Source: Thermobacillus xylanilyticus (GTDB taxonomy: Bacteria; Bacillota; Bacilli; Paenibacillales; Paenibacillaceae). From it: a DNA stretch of 47,710 nt. Numbering within the stretch: the first letter of the stretch is position 1; the number at the start of each line of letters is the position of its first letter. The translations under genes and the position numbers were made by a program. The DNA lies in contig NZ_CAJRAY010000057.1 in assembly GCF_907165215.1 (NCBI RefSeq), positions 1 to 47,710 on the forward strand, given 5' to 3'. This document shows, one piece after another, positions 37,619 through 46,148 of this stretch. Under the pieces are notes generated by a model. That model was not told the origin of the DNA, made no database searches, and worked only from the letters and a program-made list of their open reading frames with translations.

Positions 37619-38821
37619 GTGAAGCGATCGTTCGCAGTTCTCATCTGTCTGCTGCTGGCCTTCACCGTCTCCCAGCCGCATCGCACCGAAGCGGCGAGCG
37701 AACTGGAGAAGATCCGCAGCGAAATCAAGAAGCTGCAACAGAAGATGAACGATGTCGATGCGAACCTCAAGAAAGTGCAGCAGGACAAGCAGATCGTGCT
37801 GAATCAGAAAGAAGTGACGATGGAGCAGATCAACGAGCTTTCCGCCCATATTCATTCGCTCGAAGAAGAGTTGAAGCTTGTGGACGGACGGATCGCCGAG
37901 TCGGAAGAATCGCTGCTCCAGGCGGGCCAGGAGCTGGAAGACACCAAGGCGCGCATCGAGGAGCGCGGCGAACTGCTGGACGCCCGCGTCCGTCTGATGT
38001 ATACGAACGGGTTCGTTTCCTACCTGGATGTGCTCCTCAGCGCGACGAGCTTCTCCGATTTCCTGGACCGGTTCGATTCGCTGCAATCGATCCTGGCGCA
38101 GGACAAGGCGATTCTGGAAGCCCACAAGGCGGACAAGGAATTGATCGAGCAGAAGAAGGCGCAGATCGAAGCGGAGCTGGCAGGACTCCAGGAGCTTTAC
38201 AGCAAGAAGGAAGATTATTACAATTTACTTGTTGACAAAGAAAAAGAAAAAGAAGTTATGATTCTCCAATACAACCGGCAGATCGAAGCGCTGGACCAGC
38301 GGGCCGAAGAGCTTGAAGAGATCTCCGAAGAGCAGGAGAAACAGCTCATGGAGCTCGCCCGCAAGGAGAAAGCCGCGATCGAAGCCGAGAAGAAGAGGAA
38401 AAACACCGTTTACTATACCGGCGGCAAACTGGGCATGCCGATCAAGGATTACAAGTACGTCAGCTCGAAATTCGGTCCGCGCACGCATCCGGTTACCGGC
38501 CAGAAGGGCAAGCAGCACAACGGCATCGATTTCGCGGCGGCCTCCGGCACGGACATCTTTGCGGCCGAATCGGGCACGGTCATTGTCGCGCAGTCGATGA
38601 GCGGCTACGGCAACACCGTCATCATCGACCACGGCAACGGCCTGTGGACGCTGTACGGGCATATCCGCAAAGGCGGCATCAAGGTCAAAGCCGGAGAAGT
38701 CGTCAAGAAAGGCCAGAAGATTGCGGAAGTCGGAAGCACCGGCGTTTCCACCGGTCCGCATCTCCATTTCGAGGTGCGGCTGAACGAGAAACCTGTCGAC
38801 CCTGAAAATTACCTGCGCTGA
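37619..38821 (+). CDS. Secreted coiled-coil M23 (LytM) endopeptidase
   Basis: Predicted peptidoglycan hydrolase or hydrolase activator under FtsEX control, comparable to PcsB/CwlO/EnvC systems. It encodes 400 residues from the GTG at 37619 (AGGTGA 7 bases upstream). Seen: signal peptide MKRSFAVLICLLLAFTVSQP ending near TEAAS, a coiled coil (residues ~27-265: ELEKIRSEIKKLQQKMNDVDANLKKVQQ onward), then the LytM domain from about residue 270 with zinc ligands H300 and D304 (HNGIDF) and HLH at 381-383, plus GYGNTVIIDHGNG. All zinc ligands are present, so it should be active, unlike EnvC. Directly follows ftsX. Confidence 0.92.
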   Translation: MKRSFAVLICLLLAFTVSQPHRTEAASELEKIRSEIKKLQQKMNDVDANLKKVQQDKQIVLNQKEVTMEQINELSAHIHSLEEELKLVDGRIAESEESLLQAGQELEDTKARIEERGELLDARVRLMYTNGFVSYLDVLLSATSFSDFLDRFDSLQSILAQDKAILEAHKADKELIEQKKAQIEAELAGLQELYSKKEDYYNLLVDKEKEKEVMILQYNRQIEALDQRAEELEEISEEQEKQLMELARKEKAAIEAEKKRKNTVYYTGGKLGMPIKDYKYVSSKFGPRTHPVTGQKGKQHNGIDFAAASGTDIFAAESGTVIVAQSMSGYGNTVIIDHGNGLWTLYGHIRKGGIKVKAGEVVKKGQKIAEVGSTGVSTGPHLHFEVRLNEKPVDPENYLR

Positions 38822-38848
38822 CGGCGTCCGCCGCGCGTGGGGCCTCGG

Positions 38849-38890
38849 ACCGCCACCCGAAGCGATCCCGCGGAGGATGGCGGTTTTTCT
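38849..38890 (+). terminator. Candidate terminator after the M23 gene
   Basis: CCGCCA (38850-38855) pairs with TGGCGG (38878-38883), followed by five T. The loop of 22 bases is long, so its strength is uncertain. Confidence 0.5.
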
Positions 38891-38977
38891 CCTCCCCTGG
38901 GGACGGCGGCAACCGCATGGCCGACGCGGGCCGCAATTTCGATGGGAATATGGCGGCTGAATTTGGAGGGACGATTC

Positions 38978-40519
38978 ATGCTGTTTCGTGGCCGTACGGT
39001 GACCGCCATGGTGCTCCTCACGGCGCTCGCGTCCGTGCTCGTTACATTGACGGCCGCGGAGCGGTGGCTGCTCGCCGGATCGGGCGCGGAGACGCCGGCC
39101 GGAGCGGCGCCTTCGGAGATCGAAGGGCTGACCGAGCGCGAGTCCGCCCGACTGAATGAAGTGTTGGATCTGATTGAACGGAAATATTTCCTCCCGGTCG
39201 ACCGGGAGAAACTGCTGGACGGCGCGATCCGCGGCATGATCAACATGCTGGACGATCCGTATTCGGCTTATCTGAACAAGGACGAGGCGGAACAACTGGC
39301 GGACTCGATTGAAGGCACGTTCTCGGGCATCGGCGCGCGACTGCAGGTCCGGGGCGGCAAGGTGATCGTCGAATCGGCCTTGCGGAATTCGCCGGCCGAG
39401 CGGGCGGGGCTTCACCCGCGGGACGTCATCCTGTCGGTCAACGGTCATTCGCTCCTCGGCGTCGATCTGAACGAGGCGGTCCGCCTGATCCGCGGACCGA
39501 AGGGTACGAAAGCGAAACTTGTCGTACAGCGCGAAGGGGTCAGCGATCCGTTCCAGCTCATTCTCGTAAGGGACGAGATCGATCTGGAATCGGTCTTCTC
39601 GCGGCTCACGCCCGACGGCATCGGCATCATTGAACTCCGGCAGTTCGCGCTCAATTCGCTGGAGAAATTCAAGGAAGCGCTCGAGGAGCTTGAAGCGGGC
39701 GGCATGAAGGCGCTCGTCATCGACGTGCGGAACAATCCCGGCGGTCCCCTTCCGGCCGTCGTGTCGATTGCGCAGCTCTTCATTCCGAAGGGCGAGCCGG
39801 TCGTGCAGGTCGAGAGCCGGGAAGACGGGCGCGAAGTGACGGTGTCGCAGGGTTCGAAGAAGCCGTACCCGGTCGCGGTGCTCATCAACCGGGGAAGCGC
39901 GAGCGCGGCCGAGGTGCTGGCTGCGGCGCTGCAGGAGTCGGCGGATGCGCTGCTGATCGGCGAGAGGACGTTCGGCAAAGGCACGGTGCAGGTCAGCTAT
40001 GAGAGCGAAGTCGACGAAGGCAGCCAGGTCAAGCTGACGATCGCAAAATGGCTGACGCCGTCCGGGGAGTGGGTGCACGACAAGGGCGTCCTGCCGGACA
40101 TCACCGTCGAACAGCCGGAATATTTCAAGGTGGCGCGGCTGTCCAGGGAACGGTCGCTCGTCCGGGACATGACCGCGGAAGATGTGAAGAGCCTGCAAAT
40201 CATGCTGAAGGCGCTCGGTTACGCTCCGGGCAGGACGGACGGCTATTTCGACGCGGCGACCGAAAAAGCGCTGAAGGATTTTCAGCGCAATGAAGGCCTC
40301 CCCGTGACCGGCCGGACGGATGAAGCGACGGCGGATCAACTGGAACAGCGGATGCGGGACATGATTGCCGATCCCGCGAACGACCGGCAGCTGAACCGGG
40401 CGCTGGATGCGCTGCGCGTGCGGATCGGCCTGGCGCCGGCAGACGGCGGAACGGCGGAAGCGGAATCGGTGTCCGGCATTCAGGCGCCGGCAGACAAGAC
40501 CCGGACGGAAGAGGAGTGA
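38978..40519 (+). CDS. ctpB: C-terminal processing protease, CtpB-like (S41)
   Basis: Membrane-anchored, extracytoplasmic serine protease. It encodes 513 residues from the ATG at 38978 (GGAGGG 8 bases upstream); longer in-frame versions pass through a terminator-like hairpin. Seen: N-terminal anchor (TVTAMVLLTALASVLVTLTA), N-domain with EGLTERESARLNEVLDLIERKYF, PDZ (residues ~110-195, IGARLQVRGGKVIVESALRNSPAERAGLHPRDVILSVNG), protease core with Ser309 in NRGSASAAE, Lys334 in FGKG and Gln338. The numbering coincides with the Ser309/Lys334/Gln338 triad I recall for B. subtilis CtpB, which cleaves SpoIVFA in sporulation. A C-terminal peptidoglycan-binding domain (VKSLQIMLKALGYAPGRTDGYFDAATEKALKDFQ) follows. 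It may belong to the ftsEX group or be transcribed separately. Confidence 0.93.
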   Translation: MLFRGRTVTAMVLLTALASVLVTLTAAERWLLAGSGAETPAGAAPSEIEGLTERESARLNEVLDLIERKYFLPVDREKLLDGAIRGMINMLDDPYSAYLNKDEAEQLADSIEGTFSGIGARLQVRGGKVIVESALRNSPAERAGLHPRDVILSVNGHSLLGVDLNEAVRLIRGPKGTKAKLVVQREGVSDPFQLILVRDEIDLESVFSRLTPDGIGIIELRQFALNSLEKFKEALEELEAGGMKALVIDVRNNPGGPLPAVVSIAQLFIPKGEPVVQVESREDGREVTVSQGSKKPYPVAVLINRGSASAAEVLAAALQESADALLIGERTFGKGTVQVSYESEVDEGSQVKLTIAKWLTPSGEWVHDKGVLPDITVEQPEYFKVARLSRERSLVRDMTAEDVKSLQIMLKALGYAPGRTDGYFDAATEKALKDFQRNEGLPVTGRTDEATADQLEQRMRDMIADPANDRQLNRALDALRVRIGLAPADGGTAEAESVSGIQAPADKTRTEEE

Positions 40520-40525
40520 ATGCCG

Positions 40526-41899
40526 ATGGAATGGGGGCTGGAATGGCTGGAACAGGCGGGATCCGGAATCGCCGCTGCGCTGATCCAGCCGTTCGGATAC
40601 GTCGCCGTGCTGCTGGTCTTGCTACTTGCGCTCAGGCAGATCCGCGCGGAGCGCAGGCTGTTCCATGCGCGGCTGACGGCCTGGCCGGGCCGGCTGCTCG
40701 CGGCGCTGCCGGCGGGACTAGCCGTCGGCGTCCTGGTCTCGACCGCCGTCCTGTTCCTCGGTGTTGATCTTAACGCGGATGCCGTGATCTGGCTGTGGTG
40801 CGTGTCGCTGCTGCTCGGGCTGGTGCGGCTGCGCTTCGCGGCGGCCGCTTACGGCGCGGGCCTTGTTGCCTTCTTGCAGTGGCTCTCCGGCTGGTTCGAC
40901 TGGTCCGGATCGCCTGAACTGATCAAGCGGCTCGCGGCGTCGCTCGCATCGTTCGATGCGGCCGGCCTGCTGCTGATCGCCGGTCTGCTGCTACCGGCGG
41001 AAGCCCTGCTGCTCTGGCGGTCTAGCCGCCGCCTGGCCGGCCCGGTCATCGTGGACGGCAAGCGCGGCCGCCCGATCGGCGGCTGGCGGATCGACGCCGT
41101 CTGGCCGGTGCCGCTGCTTCTGCTCGTGCCGGCCGCCGGAACGTCCGCCGGCGCCGCGGAACTGCCGTGGACGCCGCTGTTCTGGAGCCTTGGCGAACCG
41201 CAGGGCTGGGCGCTGCTCGGCCTGCCGGTCGTCATCGGCTCCGTCTGGCGGACGACGTCGCTCCTGCCGGCGGCGAAGGCTGCGCGTACCGCGCGGGAGC
41301 TCTTGTGGACCGGGCTGATCGCCGCTGTTGCGGGGGCGGCGGCCGCCCAATGGGAACTGTTGCTGCCGGCCGCCGCGGCGGCCGTGCCGGCGCTGCGCGA
41401 GATCGCATCCTTCATCGAGCGGAGCAGGGAAGCGGCGGCAAGCCCGCTGTACGCCCACGAAGGGAACGGGCTGCGGGTGCTCGCGGTGCTGCCCGGATCG
41501 TCGGGGGCGCAGCTCGGCATCGAGCCCGGCGAGATCGTGAGCAAGGTGAACGGCACCGCCGTCCGCACGCCGGAGGAGTTGTACGACGGATTGCTGGCCA
41601 ATCCGGCGTTCTGCAAGATCGAGCTGCTCAACCACGAGGGCCATGTCCGCTTTGTGCAGCGCGCGCGCTACGAGAATGAACACCATCAGCTCGGCCTCGT
41701 GCTGGCGCCGTTCGAAGACGCCGCCTACACCGTGAGCGGCGCGCCGCGGTCGTTGATCGGGCTGCTGCCGTGGAGCCGTCCTTTCCGCCGGCGGGGCGGA
41801 TCGGCGCCCGCGGCGGAGGTTGCGCATACCGCTCCGGCTTCCGATCCGGCGGCCGCGGAAGGACGCCCGTCCGATGCGGGCAGCGCCGCGCAAGATTGA
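40526..41899 (+). CDS. minJ: Polytopic PDZ membrane protein, MinJ-like
   Basis: Candidate equivalent of B. subtilis MinJ, which links DivIVA to MinD and marks division sites. It encodes 457 residues from the ATG at 40526; an ATG at 40520 is 4 bases from GAGGAG and less well placed. Seen: about seven or eight membrane segments over residues ~15-300 (FGYVAVLLVLLLALRQI; LLAALPAGLAVGVLVSTAVLFLG; LWCVSLLLGLVRL, and others), then a C-terminal PDZ domain (GLRVLAVLPGSSGAQLGIEPGEIVSKVNGTAVRTPEELYDGLLANPAFCKIELL), then an Ala-rich tail. The evidence for MinJ is topology (spans then PDZ) plus position beside ctpB and uvrB. Sequence similarity could not be tested. Confidence 0.68.
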   Translation: MEWGLEWLEQAGSGIAAALIQPFGYVAVLLVLLLALRQIRAERRLFHARLTAWPGRLLAALPAGLAVGVLVSTAVLFLGVDLNADAVIWLWCVSLLLGLVRLRFAAAAYGAGLVAFLQWLSGWFDWSGSPELIKRLAASLASFDAAGLLLIAGLLLPAEALLLWRSSRRLAGPVIVDGKRGRPIGGWRIDAVWPVPLLLLVPAAGTSAGAAELPWTPLFWSLGEPQGWALLGLPVVIGSVWRTTSLLPAAKAARTARELLWTGLIAAVAGAAAAQWELLLPAAAAAVPALREIASFIERSREAAASPLYAHEGNGLRVLAVLPGSSGAQLGIEPGEIVSKVNGTAVRTPEELYDGLLANPAFCKIELLNHEGHVRFVQRARYENEHHQLGLVLAPFEDAAYTVSGAPRSLIGLLPWSRPFRRRGGSAPAAEVAHTAPASDPAAAEGRPSDAGSAAQD

Positions 41900-41985
41900 T
41901 GAAAAATTACCAGCATGCTTGTCCACACCTCCTTCTCGAACGGACATATATTGCAAGCAGTCCGAACGGAAAGAGGTGATGCAAA

Positions 41986-42360
41986 GTGGCAACCGGCAAT
42001 CTGTGACTCGCGCTGTGGTCGGGAGTCAATTTCTCCGGCCGCCGCATCCTGTTCCAGCGCCGGGGCGTTGCGGTACGCGACCTGCGGGCATTCCGGTTCA
42101 ATGACGAGCTGTCCAGCTTCCGGGTCAGCAACCAGTCGAGGCCGAACCAGGTGACGCTGGTGCTGTTCCGCGACATCAACTACCAGGGCCCGTACCGCGT
42201 CTTCCGCGGCAGCCAGTCGGTGGCGGACCTGCGGACGCTCGGCTTCAACAACCAGACGTCCTCGCTCATCCTCGTCGGCCGCAGGCTGTCGGATCAGGAG
42301 ATCCGGCGCATTCAGGCATCGCGCAGCGCGCCCGGCGGTATCGTGACCATTCGGCAATGA
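41986..42360 (+). pseudogene. Beta/gamma-crystallin-like protein, in-frame TGA
   Basis: From GTG 41986 (AGAGGTGAT 6 bases upstream) six codons (MATGNL) reach TGA at 42004-42006; the same frame then continues without interruption for 118 codons (WSGVNFSGRRILFQR ... LSSFRVSN; then VTLVLFRDINYQGPYRVFRG ... FNNQTSSLILVG) to a stop at 42358. The two halves are Greek-key-like motifs with the Y/F-x-G pattern NFSG and YQG, matching a beta/gamma-crystallin domain of about 85 residues. No ATG or TTG, and no GTG before 42151, lies in the open part, so a normal start downstream of the TGA would delete motif 1. Hence a nonsense mutation, a sequencing error, or recoding. Not tested here. Confidence 0.6.
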
Positions 42361-42484
42361 TGCCGGAAAGACCGTCCGAAGTTGAAGACCGTCCGGCAGC
42401 ACCGGACCGGACCGGTCAGGGGCATCGCGATTTTTTCCGGCGAAGGCCGGACAGGCCGACCGGCCGCCGGACTTTCTCACCAAG

Positions 42485-42523
42485 CCGTCCCCGCGTCCAG
42501 CCATGACGGGGGCGGATTTTTTT
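42485..42523 (+). terminator. Intrinsic terminator ahead of uvrB
   Basis: CCGTCCCCGCGTC pairs with GACGGGGGCGG across a 7-base loop, then A and seven T. Confidence 0.82.
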
Positions 42524-42539
42524 GTCTGCATTTCCGTAA

Positions 42540-42568
42540 TTGCGCGGCGTGTGGAGAACGGGTATAAT
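42540..42568 (+). promoter_or_regulatory. SigA promoter of uvrB
   Basis: TTGCGC (42540-42545), 17 bases, TATAAT (42563-42568). Confidence 0.75.
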
Positions 42569-42594
42569 CGAATGGGAACATTTATTCTCATTCG
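42569..42594 (+). promoter_or_regulatory. Inverted repeat at the uvrB start site, candidate LexA-type operator
   Basis: CGAATGGGAA and TTCTCATTCG form 10-base arms (one mismatch) around CATTTA, immediately after the -10. The inner GGAACATTTATTCT resembles the LexA box CGAAC-N4-GTTCG with three differences. uvrB is SOS-controlled in Bacillus, so a LexA site is expected here. Confidence 0.5.
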
Positions 42595-42733
42595 GCTGGC
42601 GACAGAGGAAAGGATTGGTCCATCCGGCGTCTGCAAGCCCGCCGCATGGGGCATACCGATAATGGCGGACGGCCCGGAGCGACGGATTCGCCCGCCGGAA
42701 GCGGGCAGCCGGAAGGAGAGGGAAGCAAGACCG

Positions 42734-44731
42734 ATGCGAGAATCGATTACCGTCCTGGACAAACCGTTCGAGCTTGTCTCCGATTACAAGCCTCAGGGGG
42801 ATCAGCCCGAAGCGATCGCGAAGCTGGTTGAGGGCGTCCGGCAAGGCAAGAAGCACCAGACGCTGCTCGGCGCGACGGGCACGGGCAAGACCTTCACGAT
42901 CGCCAATGTGATCAAGGAACTGAACCGCCCGACGCTCGTCATCGCCCACAACAAGACGCTGGCGGCGCAGCTGTGCAGCGAGTTCCAGGAATTTTTCCCG
43001 AACAACGCGGTTTCCTACTTCGTCAGTTACTACGATTATTATCAGCCGGAAGCCTATATTCCGCAGACGGATACCTATATCGAGAAAGATTCCAGCATCA
43101 ACGACGAGATCGACAAGCTGCGGCACTCCGCGACCAGCTCGCTGTTCGAGCGGCGCGACGTCATCATCGTGGCGAGCGTGTCGTGCATCTACGGCCTCGG
43201 TTCGCCGGACGAGTACCGCGACCTCGTCCTGTCGCTGCGCGTCGGCATGGAGAAGCCGCGCAACGCCATCCTGCGCAAGCTGGTCGACATCCAGTACCAG
43301 CGGAACGATCTCAACTTCGTGCGCGGCACGTTCCGCGTGCGGGGCGACACGATCGAGATCTTCCCGGCGGGCAGCCATGAGCGGGCGATCCGAGTCGAGA
43401 TGTTCGGCGACGAGATCGAACGGATCACCGAGATCGATACCTTGACGGGCGAGATCATCGGGGAGCGGAACCACGTTGCCATTTTCCCGGCTTCCCACTT
43501 CGTCACGCATGAAGAGAAGATGAAAATCGCCCTGAAAAATATCGAGCGCGAACTGGAGGAGCGGCTGGAGGAGCTCCGGTCGCAGGGCAAGCTGCTCGAG
43601 GCGCAGCGTCTGGAGCAGCGGACGCGCTACGACCTCGAAATGATGGCGGAGATGGGCTTCTGCTCCGGCATCGAGAACTATTCGGGGCCGCTGACGTTCC
43701 GCGAGCGCGGCTCGACGCCGTACACGCTGCTCGACTATTTCCCGGACGACTTCCTGATCGTCGTCGACGAGTCGCACGTGACGCTGCCGCAGATCCGCGC
43801 GATGTACAACGGCGACCGGGCGCGCAAGGAAGTGCTCGTCGAGCACGGTTTCCGGCTGCCGTCCGCGCTGGACAACCGGCCGCTCAAGTTCGAAGAGTTC
43901 GAGGCGAAGGCGAACCAGCTCATCTACGTATCCGCGACGCCCGGACCGTATGAGCTGGAGCATTGCCCGGAAGTGGTCGAACAGATCATCCGGCCGACGG
44001 GCCTCGTCGACCCGGTCGTCGAAGTGCGCCCGACGAAGGGGCAGATCGACGATCTGCTCGGCGAGATCCGCGAACGGATCGCGAAGGACGAGCGCGTGCT
44101 CGTGACGACGCTGACGAAGAAGATGGCGGAAGATCTGACCGACTACCTGAAGGAAGTCGGCATCAAAGTCCGCTACCTCCACTCGGACATCAAGACGCTC
44201 GAGCGGATGGCGATTCTGCGGGATCTGCGCCTCGGCACGTTCCACGTGCTCGTCGGCATCAACCTGCTGCGCGAAGGTCTCGACCTGCCGGAAGTGTCGC
44301 TTGTCGCCATTCTGGACGCGGACAAGGAAGGGTTCCTCCGCTCCGAGACGTCGCTCATCCAGACGATCGGCCGGGCGGCGCGCAACGCGGACGGCCGGGT
44401 CATCATGTACGCCGATACGATCACGGATTCGATGGAACGGGCGATCCGCGAGACGGAGCGCCGCCGTTCGATCCAGATCGCATTCAACGAGAAGCACGGC
44501 ATCGTGCCGCAGACGATCCGCAAGAAAGTGCACGACGTCATCGAAGCGGTGAAGGTCGCCGAATCGAAGGCCGAGTACGGAACGGACGCCTACGGCAAGA
44601 TGTCCAAGAAAGAGAAGATGAAGCTGATCCAGCGGCTGGAAGCCGAGATGAAGGAAGCGGCGAAGAACTTGCAGTTCGAGCGTGCGGCCGAGCTGCGCGA
44701 CGCGCTGCTTGAACTGAAGGCTGAAGTCTAG
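42734..44731 (+). CDS. uvrB: UvrB, excinuclease ABC subunit B
   Basis: Damage-verification helicase of nucleotide excision repair, loaded by UvrA and partner of UvrC. It encodes 665 residues from the ATG at 42734 (GGAGAGGGA upstream); a longer in-frame version runs back across promoter and terminator. Seen: Walker [16 protein letters not shown] (~residues 39-53), beta-hairpin region [36 protein letters not shown] ([15 protein letters not shown]), helicase motif V/VI ([39 protein letters not shown]), and the C-terminal UVR motif ([31 protein letters not shown]). Full length. Its usual operon partner uvrA is not within this window. Confidence 0.98.
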   Translation: MRESITVLDKPFELVSDYKPQGDQPEAIAKLVEGVRQGKKHQTLLGATGTGKTFTIANVIKELNRPTLVIAHNKTLAAQLCSEFQEFFPNNAVSYFVSYYDYYQPEAYIPQTDTYIEKDSSINDEIDKLRHSATSSLFERRDVIIVASVSCIYGLGSPDEYRDLVLSLRVGMEKPRNAILRKLVDIQYQRNDLNFVRGTFRVRGDTIEIFPAGSHERAIRVEMFGDEIERITEIDTLTGEIIGERNHVAIFPASHFVTHEEKMKIALKNIERELEERLEELRSQGKLLEAQRLEQRTRYDLEMMAEMGFCSGIENYSGPLTFRERGSTPYTLLDYFPDDFLIVVDESHVTLPQIRAMYNGDRARKEVLVEHGFRLPSALDNRPLKFEEFEAKANQLIYVSATPGPYELEHCPEVVEQIIRPTGLVDPVVEVRPTKGQIDDLLGEIRERIAKDERVLVTTLTKKMAEDLTDYLKEVGIKVRYLHSDIKTLERMAILRDLRLGTFHVLVGINLLREGLDLPEVSLVAILDADKEGFLRSETSLIQTIGRAARNADGRVIMYADTITDSMERAIRETERRRSIQIAFNEKHGIVPQTIRKKVHDVIEAVKVAESKAEYGTDAYGKMSKKEKMKLIQRLEAEMKEAAKNLQFERAAELRDALLELKAEV

Positions 44732-44792
44732 AGTTGCAGGGGTGATAAGCGGGCGGAACCCTGCGTTGGGATGATCTCGCGGCCGTTCGTCA

Positions 44793-44838
44793 CAGCGTCT
44801 GATTGCCAGCGTTGGCAATCAGACGCTGTTTTCTTTTC
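44793..44838 (+). terminator. Strong terminator after uvrB
   Basis: A perfect 16-base stem (CAGCGTCTGATTGCCA / TGGCAATCAGACGCTG) with loop GCGT, then TTTTCTTTTC. Such a long perfect arm is more than needed for termination. Confidence 0.93.
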
Positions 44839-44984
44839 GTTCCCAACATCCCTCCCCCGACGAAGTCCCTCGACCTGCGATCGGCTGCCGATCCGCGGAC
44901 TCGTCACCCAAATCCGGTCAACTCAACTTCTGTATCCCGTTGATCGTCTAGTTAAGGTGAAAAAAATAAGGTGGTGGAGGGAAA

Positions 44985-46103
44985 ATGTGGAGATCAGGCA
45001 GACAAATAGGATTTCTATTGCTCATTATTGTTCTGGTGTTATCGGGATGCCAACGCGCAGCTGTACAGGACGATATGGCACAAAACGGCGGTAATATCGC
45101 AACCGACGAAGTCAGTCCATCCGGAGAGAACGGCTTGCCGACAGAGGCCGGATCGCAAGCGGAGGCGGAACAGGCAAATACGACGGAGACGGATGGGACA
45201 GACGTGCCAGACAGGGATCTCCCTTCCGAAGAGCCAGCCGTTGAGCCGCGCAAGGAACCGGTTCGCATCCCTGTCTTAATTTATCAATTGACGGACGACA
45301 TCTTGCAACTGCCGGTTTCTTCGATTCCGTATTATGACAAGGGCAAGATCAGGTTTCTGTCGGAGGAGGACATCAGGGCGTCCGGGAAACGTCGAACCGG
45401 ACATCAGACCGGAATCGATGATGTGATGGCTCTGACGTCCAATCTCACGGGACGGGAGGACGCGGAACTGGATTGGACCGCCGGCGTCGAAGGTGAACGG
45501 CAAACGTCGGAAGGGCTGATCATGAAGGAGACGGCGGAACGGCGTTATGAACTGTTCGTACCCGACGTCGGAAGGTATGAGATCGAACTGGAAGCCCCGC
45601 CCGGCCACGAGGTGTTGTATATTTCCAAAATCACGTGGCATCCCAACCGAGCCGCCGGAACGGAGGGGCAAGTCCAATCCGCCGATTTGCGCGCCGCAAG
45701 GTCAATCGTGTTTTATGAGCTGCCGGAGGACGTTTTCCAACGCCCGAGAACTTCCATTCCCTATTATAACGACGGAACGATCGAATATTTGCCGGAGTAT
45801 GTCTTCGAGCAATACGAAGAAGGCCATCAGCCCTGGCTTGGTACGGGAATCGATGTGGCGACCGTGATGACATCCAATCTTGCCGGGCAAGAGAATCCTT
45901 ATCTTGAACTGAGTGAAACATTGCCCGGCTTCCATTTCAAGCAATCGACGCCAAGCGGGATCGTCATTCAGGCCTTGACGAACGAATTCATTCAACTAAA
46001 GGTGCCGGAGATCGGAACTTACGACATTGAGATGACAGTTCTTGGGGATCTTTCGTTTTTGATGATTTCGAATATTACACTTCATTTGAACGAATATTCA
46101 TAG
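44985..46103 (+). CDS. Lipoprotein with duplicated domain
   Basis: Secreted, membrane-tethered protein of unknown function (372 residues). Seen: lipobox signal (GFLLLIIVLVLSGCQ; Cys22 is the lipidation site), an acidic Ser/Thr/Glu linker (residues ~25-90), then two copies of a ~125-residue domain. Copy 1: VLIYQLTDDILQLPVSSIPYYDKGKIRFLSEEDI ... TGIDDVMALTSNLTGREDAEL ... ELFVPDVGRYEIELE ... YISKITWHPN. Copy 2: IVFYELPEDVFQRPRTSIPYYNDGTIEYLPEYVF ... TGIDVATVMTSNLAGQENPYL ... QLKVPEIGTYDIEMT ... MISNITLHLN. Shared motifs: SIPYY, TGID, TSNL-x-G-x-E. No enzyme family recognised. ATG at 44985 with GGTGGAGGG upstream. Its base composition is less GC-rich than uvrB, suggesting acquisition. Confidence 0.8.
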   Translation: MWRSGRQIGFLLLIIVLVLSGCQRAAVQDDMAQNGGNIATDEVSPSGENGLPTEAGSQAEAEQANTTETDGTDVPDRDLPSEEPAVEPRKEPVRIPVLIYQLTDDILQLPVSSIPYYDKGKIRFLSEEDIRASGKRRTGHQTGIDDVMALTSNLTGREDAELDWTAGVEGERQTSEGLIMKETAERRYELFVPDVGRYEIELEAPPGHEVLYISKITWHPNRAAGTEGQVQSADLRAARSIVFYELPEDVFQRPRTSIPYYNDGTIEYLPEYVFEQYEEGHQPWLGTGIDVATVMTSNLAGQENPYLELSETLPGFHFKQSTPSGIVIQALTNEFIQLKVPEIGTYDIEMTVLGDLSFLMISNITLHLNEYS

Positions 46104-46148
46104 GGATGAGGAAAGAGGGCAGATATTCTCCGCCCTCTCCCACCCATA

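Larger units (their letters stand above)
42361..42733 (+). other. Intergenic region between the crystallin frame and uvrB
   Basis: 373 bases without a gene that I can support. It holds a strong terminator, a SigA promoter and an inverted repeat at the probable transcription start, all listed separately. The first 100 bases are GC-rich with CCGG-type short repeats and no convincing reading frame. A stretch of about 130 bases between the repeat and the uvrB start forms the leader. Confidence 0.7.
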
